64,000 nucleotides of DNA from Confluentibacter lentus (GTDB lineage: Bacteria > Bacteroidota > Bacteroidia > Flavobacteriales > Flavobacteriaceae). Under the pieces are notes generated by a model. That model was not told the origin of the DNA. It saw nothing but the letters and a program-made list of their open reading frames with translations, and searched no databases. The stretch spans positions 186,001-250,000 of the forward strand of contig NZ_NIHE01000002.1 of NCBI RefSeq assembly GCF_002806995.1, read 5' to 3'. This document shows positions 42,579 to 51,959 of the stretch, piece after piece; position 1 is the first letter of the stretch; the number at the start of each line of letters is the position of its first letter. The position numbers were made by a program, and so were the translations under genes.

Positions 42579-43766
42579 ATGCAAAATATGCCAGATATTT
42601 TAAAAATAACGCAGGAATTCGTTTTTAATTTATTTAAAGAAAAACTTCCAAGTACATTTTTATACCATAATTATAACCATACCGAATGTGTTTGTAATGG
42701 CGTGGACGAAATTATTGAAAATACCAATCTTAACGGTGAAGATCGCTTGGCATTAAAATTAGCAGCGCTATTACATGACACAGGATATACGAAAACCATT
42801 CAAGGGCATGAAGATGAAAGCGTAAAAATAGCGACTGATTTTTTAAAGGGACAGGGTGTTGATGACATAATTATACACAATGTGAACCTTTGTATTTTGG
42901 CAACAAAACTTGATAATAAACCAAATACATTATTAGAAAAAATAATGAGGGATGCGGATACATTCCATTTTGGAAAGGACAATTTTAATGATGTTAGCGA
43001 ATTTTTAAGAAAAGAGCTTGAGATATTGGGCATAAAAAACTACTCAACAAATGAATGGTTGGATGAAAATATACAATTGCTTTCTGAAAAACATCAATTT
43101 TATACGGATTATGCTATAAAAAACTGGCAGCCAAAAAAAGAAATAAACCTAAATAAGCTTATAAAGAAAAAAGAAAAGTTAGCACTAAAGTCAAAAACTG
43201 AAGACCTAAAAAACAAACTGAAAAACGAAAATCCAGACCGTGGTGTTCAAACATTTTTTAGGGTAGCTTTAAAAAACCACATAAAACTTAGTGATATTGC
43301 CGATACTAAAGCCAATATTTTATTATCGGTTAATGCCATCATCATTTCTCTTGTTCTTTCTAACTTGCTTTCAAAATTAGACAGCCCTTCTAATAGTTAT
43401 TTAATAATTCCAACGCTTATTTTTACTGTATCAAGTGTTATATCTATGGTCTTGTCCATTATTGCCACAAGGCCGAACATTACTAGCGGATCATTTACCA
43501 AAGAAGATGTGGAGCAAAAACGGGTTAATTTAACCTTTTTTGGAAATTTCCATAAAATGGAATTAAAAGAATACCAGTGGGCCATTTCAGAGCTTATAAA
43601 AGACAAAGCGTATCTATATGATTCTATGACCAAGGACTTATATTTTTTAGGAAAAGTTTTAGATAGAAAATATAGAATCCTAAGAATTACCTACAACATA
43701 TTTATGACAGGCATGATTATATCTGTTATTGCCTTTGTTGTCGCTTTTAAAATGAGTAAAGGTTAG
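42579..43766 (+). CDS. HD-domain phosphohydrolase fused to a PycTM (Pycsar effector) membrane domain
   Basis: A 395-residue protein from ATG 42579 (an in-frame TTG at 42561 is less likely). The HD domain (1-190) keeps its metal residues: YNH (His34), LLHDTG (His66-Asp67), GHE (His77) and MRDADTF (Asp125). After a Lys/Glu-rich coiled linker (195-235) comes the PycTM-type domain: LSDIADTKANILLSVNAI, two more hydrophobic segments (about 280-303 and 365-387) and the region YQWAISELIKDKAYLYDSMT. PycTM is the membrane effector of Pycsar cyclic-nucleotide immunity. Here it is joined to a possible nucleotide hydrolase and no cyclase gene is next to it. It converges on the GAF gene. Confidence 0.83.
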   Translation: MQNMPDILKITQEFVFNLFKEKLPSTFLYHNYNHTECVCNGVDEIIENTNLNGEDRLALKLAALLHDTGYTKTIQGHEDESVKIATDFLKGQGVDDIIIHNVNLCILATKLDNKPNTLLEKIMRDADTFHFGKDNFNDVSEFLRKELEILGIKNYSTNEWLDENIQLLSEKHQFYTDYAIKNWQPKKEINLNKLIKKKEKLALKSKTEDLKNKLKNENPDRGVQTFFRVALKNHIKLSDIADTKANILLSVNAIIISLVLSNLLSKLDSPSNSYLIIPTLIFTVSSVISMVLSIIATRPNITSGSFTKEDVEQKRVNLTFFGNFHKMELKEYQWAISELIKDKAYLYDSMTKDLYFLGKVLDRKYRILRITYNIFMTGMIISVIAFVVAFKMSKG

Positions 43767-43811
43767 TTTTACTGTTGAAATTGAACAGAAACTCTACCTT
43801 AATCAAAATGC

Positions 43812-46181
43812 TTAAGCTTTAATTTCGTTCATTAAATCATTGTATGTGAAGAAGTCCTTACTATTTTTTCCTTTGTCTTTATAAAGCAAACTTACCCTAA
43901 TAGCCTTTAAGCCAGTAACACCTTGAAGGTTTTCCAACTCTACAATTTCTTCATCTGTATCAAGCATTTTTTTGGATTGCAAAAACTTGATATAACGTAA
44001 ATATTCAATTTCGTCTTCTTTATGTGAGTAAACAATAGCAATTTTACCTTTACCTGTTATACGTTCTTCTGTTCCTTTAATAAAGGCTTTATCAACTCTT
44101 TTTTTAACGACCTCATATCTGGCATTGTAAGTGCCATCCACATCAAATTTTTTCTCATCCATTCTAAATCGTATGGATAGGGGTTGATTAAAAACCAAAA
44201 TCATGGAAACAATATCTAGACTTAATGGGTAGCTATCTTGGTTGCTATAATAGGCATTCTCCATTTCACACATTACCTGAAGTTGCCATAACCTAAGGTT
44301 GTATAGATATATGATGTTAAAACTATCCTCCTTTGTAATAGTTTCTCCTATATACATATTATGTTCTACGCCATCGGTTTTAAAACGTTCAAAAAAATGT
44401 GGGTACATTTTTTGTGCTTCTACTTGCTTTTCATCCAACAGCCTAGCCATATTTTTATTGATTAACGCTACGGTGTCATCATAATTTTTACGGTAATGGT
44501 ATACAAGTCCCAGATTTTCATCTAGTTTACTAAAATAGTCGTTAATAGCTTCCGTAAATGAGCCATCTTGTTTTAAAAGAAACTTGAACAACGGCTCTAT
44601 TTCATTTTTAAAGAACCCAGAAAGCACCAATTCACTATCCACTTTAAAATTAGATTTCAATTCTTCCTTAAAGTTTTCAATTTGAAATCGAATTTGACTG
44701 TAAATAGGCAGCTCTTTTTCTTTTTCTATTTTTTCAAGTATTTTTTCCGTCAAACTCAGCTGCAAGGTTAAATCTCTTTGGGTAGCTTTATTTCTGGCAT
44801 CAGACGATCCTTTAATATCCATTTGACCAAATAAAGGATATACATTTTCGAATACTATTTTGCTGAAGGTTGCACTACCCGCTTGTTTTTGTCTATCAAA
44901 TAAAAATTTTTTTGCGGCTTTTTTAAATTTCCACGATACGCTAGGATGTATTGAAGTACATTCTCGTTGAATGACAGCCTCTATCAAATTATGTTCTTCC
45001 TTTTTAGATCGCTCTACCGTAGATACTATAAATGGCATGATATCTACCAGTTTATTAGCATTAATACTATTTAAAGCTTTGGGTGTGGCAGATACAAGTT
45101 CTAAAATACCCAACAATTCACCATTACTGGAAATGGGCGCTAAAATGGCACTTTTAATACCTTGATCTTTTAAAATTTTAAATTGAGGACTACAATAAAG
45201 TTCTTCAAACTTTTCAACATCGGATATGGAATAGAATTTTTTTTCATTAAGAAGCATATCATACGACTCATGGCATAAAGATGATTCGCAAAGTAAGCCC
45301 TCATTTTTATTGACAAGAAAACTGACCATACCCTCTCCCACAACGCGCTCGAAGCTATCTTCTTCTTTGTTATAAACCGAAAACCCAACTCTTAAATCTT
45401 TTAAACCCAATAGCGATTGAAAAACATTTTGAAACTCTTTGATAAAATTTTCATCTTTTTGTTTTACCTCACCAATTAAACTCGATTTTATGTTTGAAAT
45501 AGATTGATCATCCGTTACATCAAAAATATTGGATATAACAAACCCTTTGAAAATGTAACTATTGGGTGGGAACTTCTTTTTCCATAGTTCTATATTTCCA
45601 AAATTATCTAATAATTCTTCATAATCTTGGTGCGTAATTTTTATAGCCTTGTCTGTTGGCACGATTTCACAAAAATCGGCGTTGTACAATATTTTATAAT
45701 ATCGCTTAATACCATCGGCATCTGGTATCTCGTAAAACATGGGGCGTTTTAAACTTAAATTGTAACCATAGCATAAATTTAAGATGACCGTACAAGCAAT
45801 AATGTAAGTGTCATCCTCCGGCATATTTTTAATTTTAAGCTCAAAATCCTTTCCAGCTGTCTTAATAATATTTTTAAACCTTTCGGAAGCATTGAATATA
45901 ATATTTTGAAAAGGAACCGAAGCCGTTTTAATTTCGTTTCGTGTTAGGAGGGGGCTAAATGAATCTTGTAATATGGTTTCTATTTGTTCTTTATATGCTT
46001 CCAACAATGAAAAATCGGTAAAACCATCCCTTAGTACAGGGTGCTTTTCTTGAAACTCTAAAATATGTTTTGCTTTTGCAATCATAAAATCGTCACTACT
46101 ATCTAACATTGTTTCATACTGCTCTAATAATTTTTTAAAGCTTATTTGCAAGAGCATTGGTGATTCAACAGGTTGATACAT
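43812..46181 (-). CDS. Large GAF-domain protein of unknown function
   Basis: A 789-residue cytosolic protein with no signal peptide. A GAF-like domain lies in the middle (about 255-400: LKDLRVGFSVYNKEEDSFER, KSAILAPISSNGELLGILEL). Flanking regions are helical and have no motif I know (SWKFKKAAKKFLFDRQKQAG, LYNLRLWQLQVMCEMENAYY). It carries no kinase, cyclase or GGDEF motif. It may be a small-molecule or redox sensor. It faces the HD-PycTM gene tail to tail with 45 bases between, an adjacency that may be conserved in relatives. Confidence 0.7.
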   Translation of the reverse strand: MYQPVESPMLLQISFKKLLEQYETMLDSSDDFMIAKAKHILEFQEKHPVLRDGFTDFSLLEAYKEQIETILQDSFSPLLTRNEIKTASVPFQNIIFNASERFKNIIKTAGKDFELKIKNMPEDDTYIIACTVILNLCYGYNLSLKRPMFYEIPDADGIKRYYKILYNADFCEIVPTDKAIKITHQDYEELLDNFGNIELWKKKFPPNSYIFKGFVISNIFDVTDDQSISNIKSSLIGEVKQKDENFIKEFQNVFQSLLGLKDLRVGFSVYNKEEDSFERVVGEGMVSFLVNKNEGLLCESSLCHESYDMLLNEKKFYSISDVEKFEELYCSPQFKILKDQGIKSAILAPISSNGELLGILELVSATPKALNSINANKLVDIMPFIVSTVERSKKEEHNLIEAVIQRECTSIHPSVSWKFKKAAKKFLFDRQKQAGSATFSKIVFENVYPLFGQMDIKGSSDARNKATQRDLTLQLSLTEKILEKIEKEKELPIYSQIRFQIENFKEELKSNFKVDSELVLSGFFKNEIEPLFKFLLKQDGSFTEAINDYFSKLDENLGLVYHYRKNYDDTVALINKNMARLLDEKQVEAQKMYPHFFERFKTDGVEHNMYIGETITKEDSFNIIYLYNLRLWQLQVMCEMENAYYSNQDSYPLSLDIVSMILVFNQPLSIRFRMDEKKFDVDGTYNARYEVVKKRVDKAFIKGTEERITGKGKIAIVYSHKEDEIEYLRYIKFLQSKKMLDTDEEIVELENLQGVTGLKAIRVSLLYKDKGKNSKDFFTYNDLMNEIKA

Positions 46182-46483
46182 AACAGGTAATCGATTTTTT
46201 TATGATTATAAAAATACAAATAATATACAATAGACGACTGTAACTCGTTTTTATTACAGAAAAAGTGAACTTTTTGTGTTTAATTTTGAAAAGCAAACTC
46301 CTCTTGTCTTTAAATATGCGGGGAGAGCAGGATTAAATCTCCTTTGTACTGCTTCATGAAAATGAAAAAGTCACCTTACTATCGCAAACGCTTTTTTAAT
46401 TCAAAATGGAATTATAAATAAATTCGAATAACATTCTGGAATTAAAAAAGTCTGCATTTTCATGCAGACTTTTCGAGTTTAAG
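46182..46483. other. 302-bp spacer between the GAF gene and tRNA-Tyr
   Basis: No ORF. It holds a tRNA-Tyr-like 3' fragment GGGGAGAGCAGGATT (46320-46334, 14 of 15 bases equal to the tRNA end at 46485-46499) and the tRNA terminator (46446-46473). The remainder is AT-rich with no pattern I can name. Confidence 0.5.
46446..46473 (-). terminator. Terminator of tRNA-Tyr
   Basis: A perfect 12-bp stem, AAAAGTCTGCAT (46446-46457) with ATGCAGACTTTT (46462-46473), and a 4-base loop. On the minus strand it is followed by a T-run, 10 bases after the tRNA 3' end. Confidence 0.85.
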
Positions 46484-46565
<82 letters not shown>

Positions 46566-46575
46566 AAAACCGAGG

Positions 46576-46607
46576 GCAAATATATTACTCTTCCCTAATT
46601 ATGCAAA
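46576..46607 (-). promoter_or_regulatory. Promoter of tRNA-Tyr (TTTG-N19-TATATTTGC)
   Basis: On the minus strand TTTG (46607-46604), a 19-base spacer and TATATTTGC (46584-46576) match the Bacteroidota sigma-A consensus completely. Transcription would start a few bases before the mature tRNA 5' end at 46565. Confidence 0.8.
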
Positions 46608-46622
46608 ATAAAAACATGTATT

Positions 46623-49352
46623 TTACAACTGATATATCAATCTAAAAGACACGAATAGTGGTTGTATAAAATACTCTGTGGCACTAATGGAAATATTACT
46701 TGTATTGGTATTACTTTGCGATTTAGTATTAAACAAGTTCGTAGCTCTAACTTCATATTCCAGCTTAGAATCCGCGTCTTTTCTATAAGATAATGACGCG
46801 TTCCAAAACTTAAAATTATTAAGCGTTTTTACGCCATCGCTATAATTGTTATAAGAAAAATCGGTTTTAAAAGTAAATGTCTTTAAAATAAGGGCATCTA
46901 ACTGTATAGATGGCGATTTTGTATAGAATGTGTTATTGTTGTTTTCTTGAATACTGTGACGGTATGCAATTTCAACATTGGGAGCCGTTTTAAAATTGGT
47001 CCTTAACTCACCTCCATAAGTTTGAGTGAAGCTCTCATTTACAGATTGTACACCATTAAAAAATTGATTGAATTTTGAGTAATTAAAAGTACCATTTACA
47101 GACGCTGTAATTTTACCAAATGTTCTTTGATACCTACCATTGGCACTGGCACTTTCATCAGCAAATGGAGAATTAAAGGGCGTATTTACAAATATCACAT
47201 TATTTGAAGCTGTTTGGTCTATTTGGTTTCTTATGTTATCAATGCTTTTGTTATAGTTAAGCCTAGCAGTAACGTTTGTGAAATTAAACATACTGAAACT
47301 ATTATAATTTAAACTTACATTATGGGACAAAGCACTTTCCAAATATGGATTACCAGTAAACAATGAGCTATAACCATTTAAAACCAAACCAGCGGCAAAT
47401 TGGGACACATCGGTAAATTGGGTTTGAACTCCATAATTTAAGGTAATTTGTTCACTGTTTTTTATTTGCATCAGCACATTTACGTCTGGTAGTACCCTAA
47501 AGAAGTTATCGGTAACAGTTGTGCCCAATTGTGTATTTTTAGTACTATAGGCATGTGCCGAAAAACCTGGTGTTAGTGTGAAAATACCAGATTTTAATCT
47601 GTAGTGAAATCCTAAATAAATATCACTAAAATTATACTTAATTATATTATCATCAAGTCCACCATTTATTGTTGGCGTAGGGTTGAACATAGAATCGTTA
47701 TCTAGAAACTGAAAGATATTTGAATTGAATTTTTGTGTGCTCAATATAGTTCCGAAAGTAACATTGATGTTACTTGTATTGTTTAAAATATTCCAATAAT
47801 CTACTTTGGCATCAATTTGATTGCTTTTTACACGTTTATTTTGATTAAGGTTATAACTTAACTGATCTCTATCCAATCCCAGACTTAAAGCTGTATCATC
47901 ATAAGGATCCGCATTATTATCATCGTTATTTGTTGGGTCATTCGCTAAAATGGCATTATAGAATGGGTCTTCATCCTGCAATAAATGCAAAACTTCTAAA
48001 GCAAAAATATTGGTATCGTTAAGCGTATAATAGTATTTTAAGTTTTGGTTAAGACTGTAAGGACTTGAGCCTTCCAACTGAACAATGTCACCATTTATAC
48101 TTGAGAAATACCCTTGGTCTTGAGATTCTTTAGATAAGCGGCCCATAATGTCATAATCTAGTTGATTACTGCCATTGGGTTTATATTTAGCCGACAATTT
48201 TAACATCCCTAAATCACTGCGTTGTACTGTGTTACTCTCCGTACTCTCGTCAGGTATGGCAGAGTCAGGGGCTAAATATTGGACAAATCTATTTTCTTGC
48301 ATTTCGGTTTTATTATTAGAAAAAATGGCGAACCCACTTAAATCCAATGTCTTTTTAGGAGACCAACTAAAATTAGCTGCGGCTAGTTTTGAAACAATAT
48401 TTTTAGCTCTATTATTTTGGGCGGTTAAAAAAGCTAAATTGTTTGATCCCAAATTGATATTGGTACCACTTTGCTGGCTAGGATTGTTAAACCCTCCCGT
48501 GAAGTTAAAATAATCTCGACGTGTAAAAGCAACCTCACCTAAATTGTTCAAATCGGTTATAAGATTGATACTATAAGTTGGACTGTAATAAAATAATTTG
48601 GGTTGTAATAAATATAATCCATCTTGATTTGAATACCCACCACCAGCAGTTACGGTTCCAAACCAGAAATTTGTTTTACCTTCTTTTAATTTAATATTAA
48701 TAGCTACGTTGTCTTGGTTGTTGGTTACGCCACTTAACTGACCAACCTCGGCATAATTTTTAAGTACTTGTACCTTATCAACAACATTGGATGGTATGTT
48801 TTGGGTGGCCAATTTAGTATCACCATCAAAAAACTCTTTACCATCAACCATGATTTTAGAAACCACTTTACCTTCTATCTCTATTTGACCGTCATCATTA
48901 ATCTCTACTCCAGGTAAATTTTTAAGTACATCACCAAGTTTTCTTTCTGTTCCTGTATTAAAAGAATCGGCATTATAAGCAATGGTATCTCCTTTAATGG
49001 TTACCGGCATTTCATAAATCAATTCAATTTCATCCAGACTATTATCGTTTTCTAAATTAAAATCTAAATAAATGTTTTGATCTGTTGTGGTTATGTCCTT
49101 TTGAAAAGTTTTCATACCAATATAACTCACCTGTATTTTGTAACTGGTATTTTTTTCTAGATCCACTCTATAACGACCGTCAGCGCTAGTAATTCCGTAA
49201 GAATCCAACTTTTGGGTTTGTTGGTTAAGGGCAATCACATTTGCCAATTCTAAAGGTGTTCCAATACTATCCTTTACAATCCCTTCTAGTTTTACTTGTG
49301 CATACGTAGAGCATGCAACTAAAACAGTTGCTAAAAAAATTAATTTTTTCAT
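46623..49352 (-). CDS. TonB-dependent-receptor-like outer-membrane barrel with carboxypeptidase-regulatory domain
   Basis: A 909-residue outer-membrane protein. Signal peptide of 18 residues (MKKLIFLATVLVACSTYA), an Ig-like carboxypeptidase-regulatory domain (20-110: KLEGIVKDSIGTPLELANVI), a plug domain (about 120-220: LGDVLKNLPGVEINDDGQIE, NIPSNVVDKVQVLKNYAEV) and a long beta-barrel. It resembles the outer-membrane barrel family that partners with GLPGLI proteins in Bacteroidota. The substrate is unknown. It is 40 bases after the GLPGLI gene in the same transcript. Confidence 0.87.
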   Translation of the reverse strand: MKKLIFLATVLVACSTYAQVKLEGIVKDSIGTPLELANVIALNQQTQKLDSYGITSADGRYRVDLEKNTSYKIQVSYIGMKTFQKDITTTDQNIYLDFNLENDNSLDEIELIYEMPVTIKGDTIAYNADSFNTGTERKLGDVLKNLPGVEINDDGQIEIEGKVVSKIMVDGKEFFDGDTKLATQNIPSNVVDKVQVLKNYAEVGQLSGVTNNQDNVAINIKLKEGKTNFWFGTVTAGGGYSNQDGLYLLQPKLFYYSPTYSINLITDLNNLGEVAFTRRDYFNFTGGFNNPSQQSGTNINLGSNNLAFLTAQNNRAKNIVSKLAAANFSWSPKKTLDLSGFAIFSNNKTEMQENRFVQYLAPDSAIPDESTESNTVQRSDLGMLKLSAKYKPNGSNQLDYDIMGRLSKESQDQGYFSSINGDIVQLEGSSPYSLNQNLKYYYTLNDTNIFALEVLHLLQDEDPFYNAILANDPTNNDDNNADPYDDTALSLGLDRDQLSYNLNQNKRVKSNQIDAKVDYWNILNNTSNINVTFGTILSTQKFNSNIFQFLDNDSMFNPTPTINGGLDDNIIKYNFSDIYLGFHYRLKSGIFTLTPGFSAHAYSTKNTQLGTTVTDNFFRVLPDVNVLMQIKNSEQITLNYGVQTQFTDVSQFAAGLVLNGYSSLFTGNPYLESALSHNVSLNYNSFSMFNFTNVTARLNYNKSIDNIRNQIDQTASNNVIFVNTPFNSPFADESASANGRYQRTFGKITASVNGTFNYSKFNQFFNGVQSVNESFTQTYGGELRTNFKTAPNVEIAYRHSIQENNNNTFYTKSPSIQLDALILKTFTFKTDFSYNNYSDGVKTLNNFKFWNASLSYRKDADSKLEYEVRATNLFNTKSQSNTNTSNISISATEYFIQPLFVSFRLIYQL

Positions 49353-49392
49353 TAAATTATCTTATGATTTGTTAGTTGGTAATATGTTTTTT

Positions 49393-50235
49393 TTAGAAAG
49401 GCCCTCTTCCTCCACCAAATCCGCCACCTCCAGGTCTTCCTCCAGAGCTTTCACGCATTTCCGCTTCTTTTTCTTGAGCTATTTTTTCATACTCAGCAGA
49501 AGTGACTACTTTTCCCTTAGATGGGACTTTTAATTTTTCCTTCTCGGTTGGATTTATAACAATCTTAGAACATAAAATAACCGTGTTGTTATCATGAAGT
49601 TCTAATATCAAACCTGGCAAACCCCAATAATCACTTGGCCCTTGGCTAACAGGTATTTGTGGTGTGTACCAAGCAGTAACAGTATATTCGGTTGGAGCTT
49701 CTACTGGAGTTTCGGTGTTGTTTCTTCCAAAAGGCATAGCTGTTCCACCAATAACTTTTCTAACTGCAGTAGCTTTAAAACATAAATATTGGCCTATCAT
49801 TTTAGATTCTGTCCCCATGTCCCAATTTAATTTTGGCAAACTATCTACTATTAAAAATTGTTTACCATATAAATCCGCTTGTTGGATTAATTTTTCCTCC
49901 TTCACATTTTTATAATATTCACCACCTCCGGCCCCCATCATTCTAAAACGCATATTTCCTCCTCCTTGTGTAGGCGCTTCTAACTTTTCTTCTTCCTTAT
50001 AAAAAGATTCTGATTGGTTAAATGTAAGAATAAAGGTTTTCTCCAATGAACTTCTCATACGTTCCGCGATTTGCTTTTTTTGCTCCTCACTCATTTGTCT
50101 ACCACCAAAATTCATATCGACCGATGTCTTGGTTTGGTAATAAGCCTGTCCTTGAAAATCTTTTTGAGCATAAGATAAAACTGTAGCAAAAACTAATGTG
50201 ACTGCAATAACTATTCTTGAAGATATAATATTCAT
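49393..50235 (-). CDS. GLPGLI-family secreted protein
   Basis: A 280-residue exported protein. The signal peptide ends SYAQ at 21-24, and the family-naming motif WGLPGLILELHD lies at 204-215 (GLPGLI at 205-210). The C-terminus (264-280) is a Gly/Arg/Pro-rich tail, and the middle has a Met/Gly-rich loop (EAPTQGGGNMRFRMMGAGGG). The function of the family is not established; members accompany outer-membrane barrels, as here, and may be periplasmic metal- or peptide-handling partners. Confidence 0.92.
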   Translation of the reverse strand: MNIISSRIVIAVTLVFATVLSYAQKDFQGQAYYQTKTSVDMNFGGRQMSEEQKKQIAERMRSSLEKTFILTFNQSESFYKEEEKLEAPTQGGGNMRFRMMGAGGGEYYKNVKEEKLIQQADLYGKQFLIVDSLPKLNWDMGTESKMIGQYLCFKATAVRKVIGGTAMPFGRNNTETPVEAPTEYTVTAWYTPQIPVSQGPSDYWGLPGLILELHDNNTVILCSKIVINPTEKEKLKVPSKGKVVTSAEYEKIAQEKEAEMRESSGGRPGGGGFGGGRGPF

Positions 50236-50521
50236 AATTTTATTATTTTATGTGATATAACATTTGTTTTAAAATTAAATTTTCAGCGAAATTAATTACG
50301 TTTTTGCTTTATTAAAAATGTGTTATACGAAAAAGGTGTTTCAATATCCCAAAACGATATTTTTCACTACTAAACCGTTTTCCTTTGTATTATACTTTAA
50401 TGACAATTAGACTACTACGAATTCAATTAGTTTAATTACACACCATTAATTTTTTATATTTTTTTTGAACTGAAACTTTTTTTCAAGAATTTGATTAGGT
50501 TTTTGTATTTTCAAACCCACT

Positions 50522-51304
50522 ATGAAACACCTATATTACATTATCGCATTTTTCTCTTTATCAATAGTTCTCCAAGATTCTATGGAGCCAACATTTATAG
50601 AGAAAACGGAATTTACAGCCGATACTTTGGTAAGCGTCAATGACTTTAATACGACGTTTTATATTGTAGAAAATATCCTATTCAAAAAAAGTGAAGACAT
50701 AAAAGGCATTGATATTGGCTATAACAACTTTCAATTAGGGGCTATTACATCGGTAAATACATTTAATCCTTTAAAAATTAATGTTTTTTACAAAGATTTC
50801 AATTCGGTTGTTATTTTGGACAACAGACTTGCCGAAATATTTAAAATTGATTTTAACACGCTTCAGCCATATAAAAACGTAACGCATGTATCTACTGGAT
50901 TTGATAATACCCTTTGGATTTTTAATCAAGACATACAAGATTTAGAGCTTTATGATTATAAAACCAATACTACTCGTGCCAAAACGTTACCAATTAAAGG
51001 CCCTGTTTTAGATTTAAAAAGCAATTATAACACCTGCTGGTTACTTACTAAAGACTACTTATATGTGTATAATTATTTTGGAAGTTTGTTAAAAAAAATA
51101 GATAATGATGGTTATACCCAAATAGTTGAGAACAATGGAAATCTAATTTTAAAAACAGATAAAGAGTTGTTTTATTTGAAAGATGGAACAGAAACACCCA
51201 ACGCTATAAAACTCCCTAATTTGTTAATAAATCAGTTTTTTGTAACCAATGAAACCTTGTATATTTACGATGGTGAATATCTTCATAAATTTAAAATAAA
51301 TTAA
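50522..51304 (+). CDS. Conserved exported or membrane-tethered protein, possible beta-propeller
   Basis: A 260-residue protein with a hydrophobic N-terminus (5-17). Repeating short motifs of a propeller type occur (NSVVILDNRLAEIFKIDF, NTLWIFNQDIQDLELYDY, YLYVYNYFGSLLKKID, LYIYDGEYLHKFKIN). I do not recognise a named family. It ends 3 bases before the deoxynucleoside kinase start, so the two are co-transcribed. Confidence 0.68.
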   Translation: MKHLYYIIAFFSLSIVLQDSMEPTFIEKTEFTADTLVSVNDFNTTFYIVENILFKKSEDIKGIDIGYNNFQLGAITSVNTFNPLKINVFYKDFNSVVILDNRLAEIFKIDFNTLQPYKNVTHVSTGFDNTLWIFNQDIQDLELYDYKTNTTRAKTLPIKGPVLDLKSNYNTCWLLTKDYLYVYNYFGSLLKKIDNDGYTQIVENNGNLILKTDKELFYLKDGTETPNAIKLPNLLINQFFVTNETLYIYDGEYLHKFKIN

Positions 51305-51307
51305 AAC

Positions 51308-51922
51308 ATGCACATTGCAATTGCCGGAAACATAGGTGCCGGAAAAACCACGCTTACTAGATTATTAGCAAAACATTATAAATGGGAAGCACAGCTAGAA
51401 GATGTTGTAGATAATCCTTATTTAGATGATTTTTATAACCAAATGGAACGTTGGAGTTTTAATTTACAAGTTTACTTTTTAAACAGCAGATTCCGGCAGG
51501 TATTGCAAATTAGAAAAAGTGGTAAAGATATTATTCAAGATAGAACTATTTATGAAGATGCCCATATTTTTGCGCCCAATTTGCATGCTATGGGTTTGAT
51601 GACCAATCGTGATTACGAAAATTACAAATCACTTTTTGATTTAATGGAATCACTAGTTCAAGGTCCTGATGTATTGATTTATTTGCGAAGCTCCATCCCT
51701 AACTTGGTAGCTCAAATCCACAAGCGTGGTCGTGATTATGAAAATTCGATTAGCATAGATTATTTAAGCCGATTGAATGAACGGTATGAAGCTTGGATTC
51801 ATGGATACAATAAGGGAAAACTCTTGATTATTGATGTTGACAAACTTGATTTTGTTGACAAACCAGAAGATTTAGGGCATGTCATCAACACCATTGATGC
51901 CGAAATAAATGGGTTGTTTTAG
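51308..51922 (+). CDS. Deoxynucleoside kinase
   Basis: A 204-residue dNK of the dGK/dAK type. The P-loop is AGNIGAGKTTL (6-16), the substrate Glu is in LEDVVDNPYLDDFY, the DR..E motif in IQDRTIYEDAHIFA, and the lid in HKRGRDYEN. It salvages deoxynucleosides with ATP in the cytoplasm. A second dNK, fused to HPPK, is at 62763-63905. Confidence 0.93.
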   Translation: MHIAIAGNIGAGKTTLTRLLAKHYKWEAQLEDVVDNPYLDDFYNQMERWSFNLQVYFLNSRFRQVLQIRKSGKDIIQDRTIYEDAHIFAPNLHAMGLMTNRDYENYKSLFDLMESLVQGPDVLIYLRSSIPNLVAQIHKRGRDYENSISIDYLSRLNERYEAWIHGYNKGKLLIIDVDKLDFVDKPEDLGHVINTIDAEINGLF

Positions 51923-51959
51923 AAGTTTCACAATAAACTTGTTACTTACATTTTAATAC

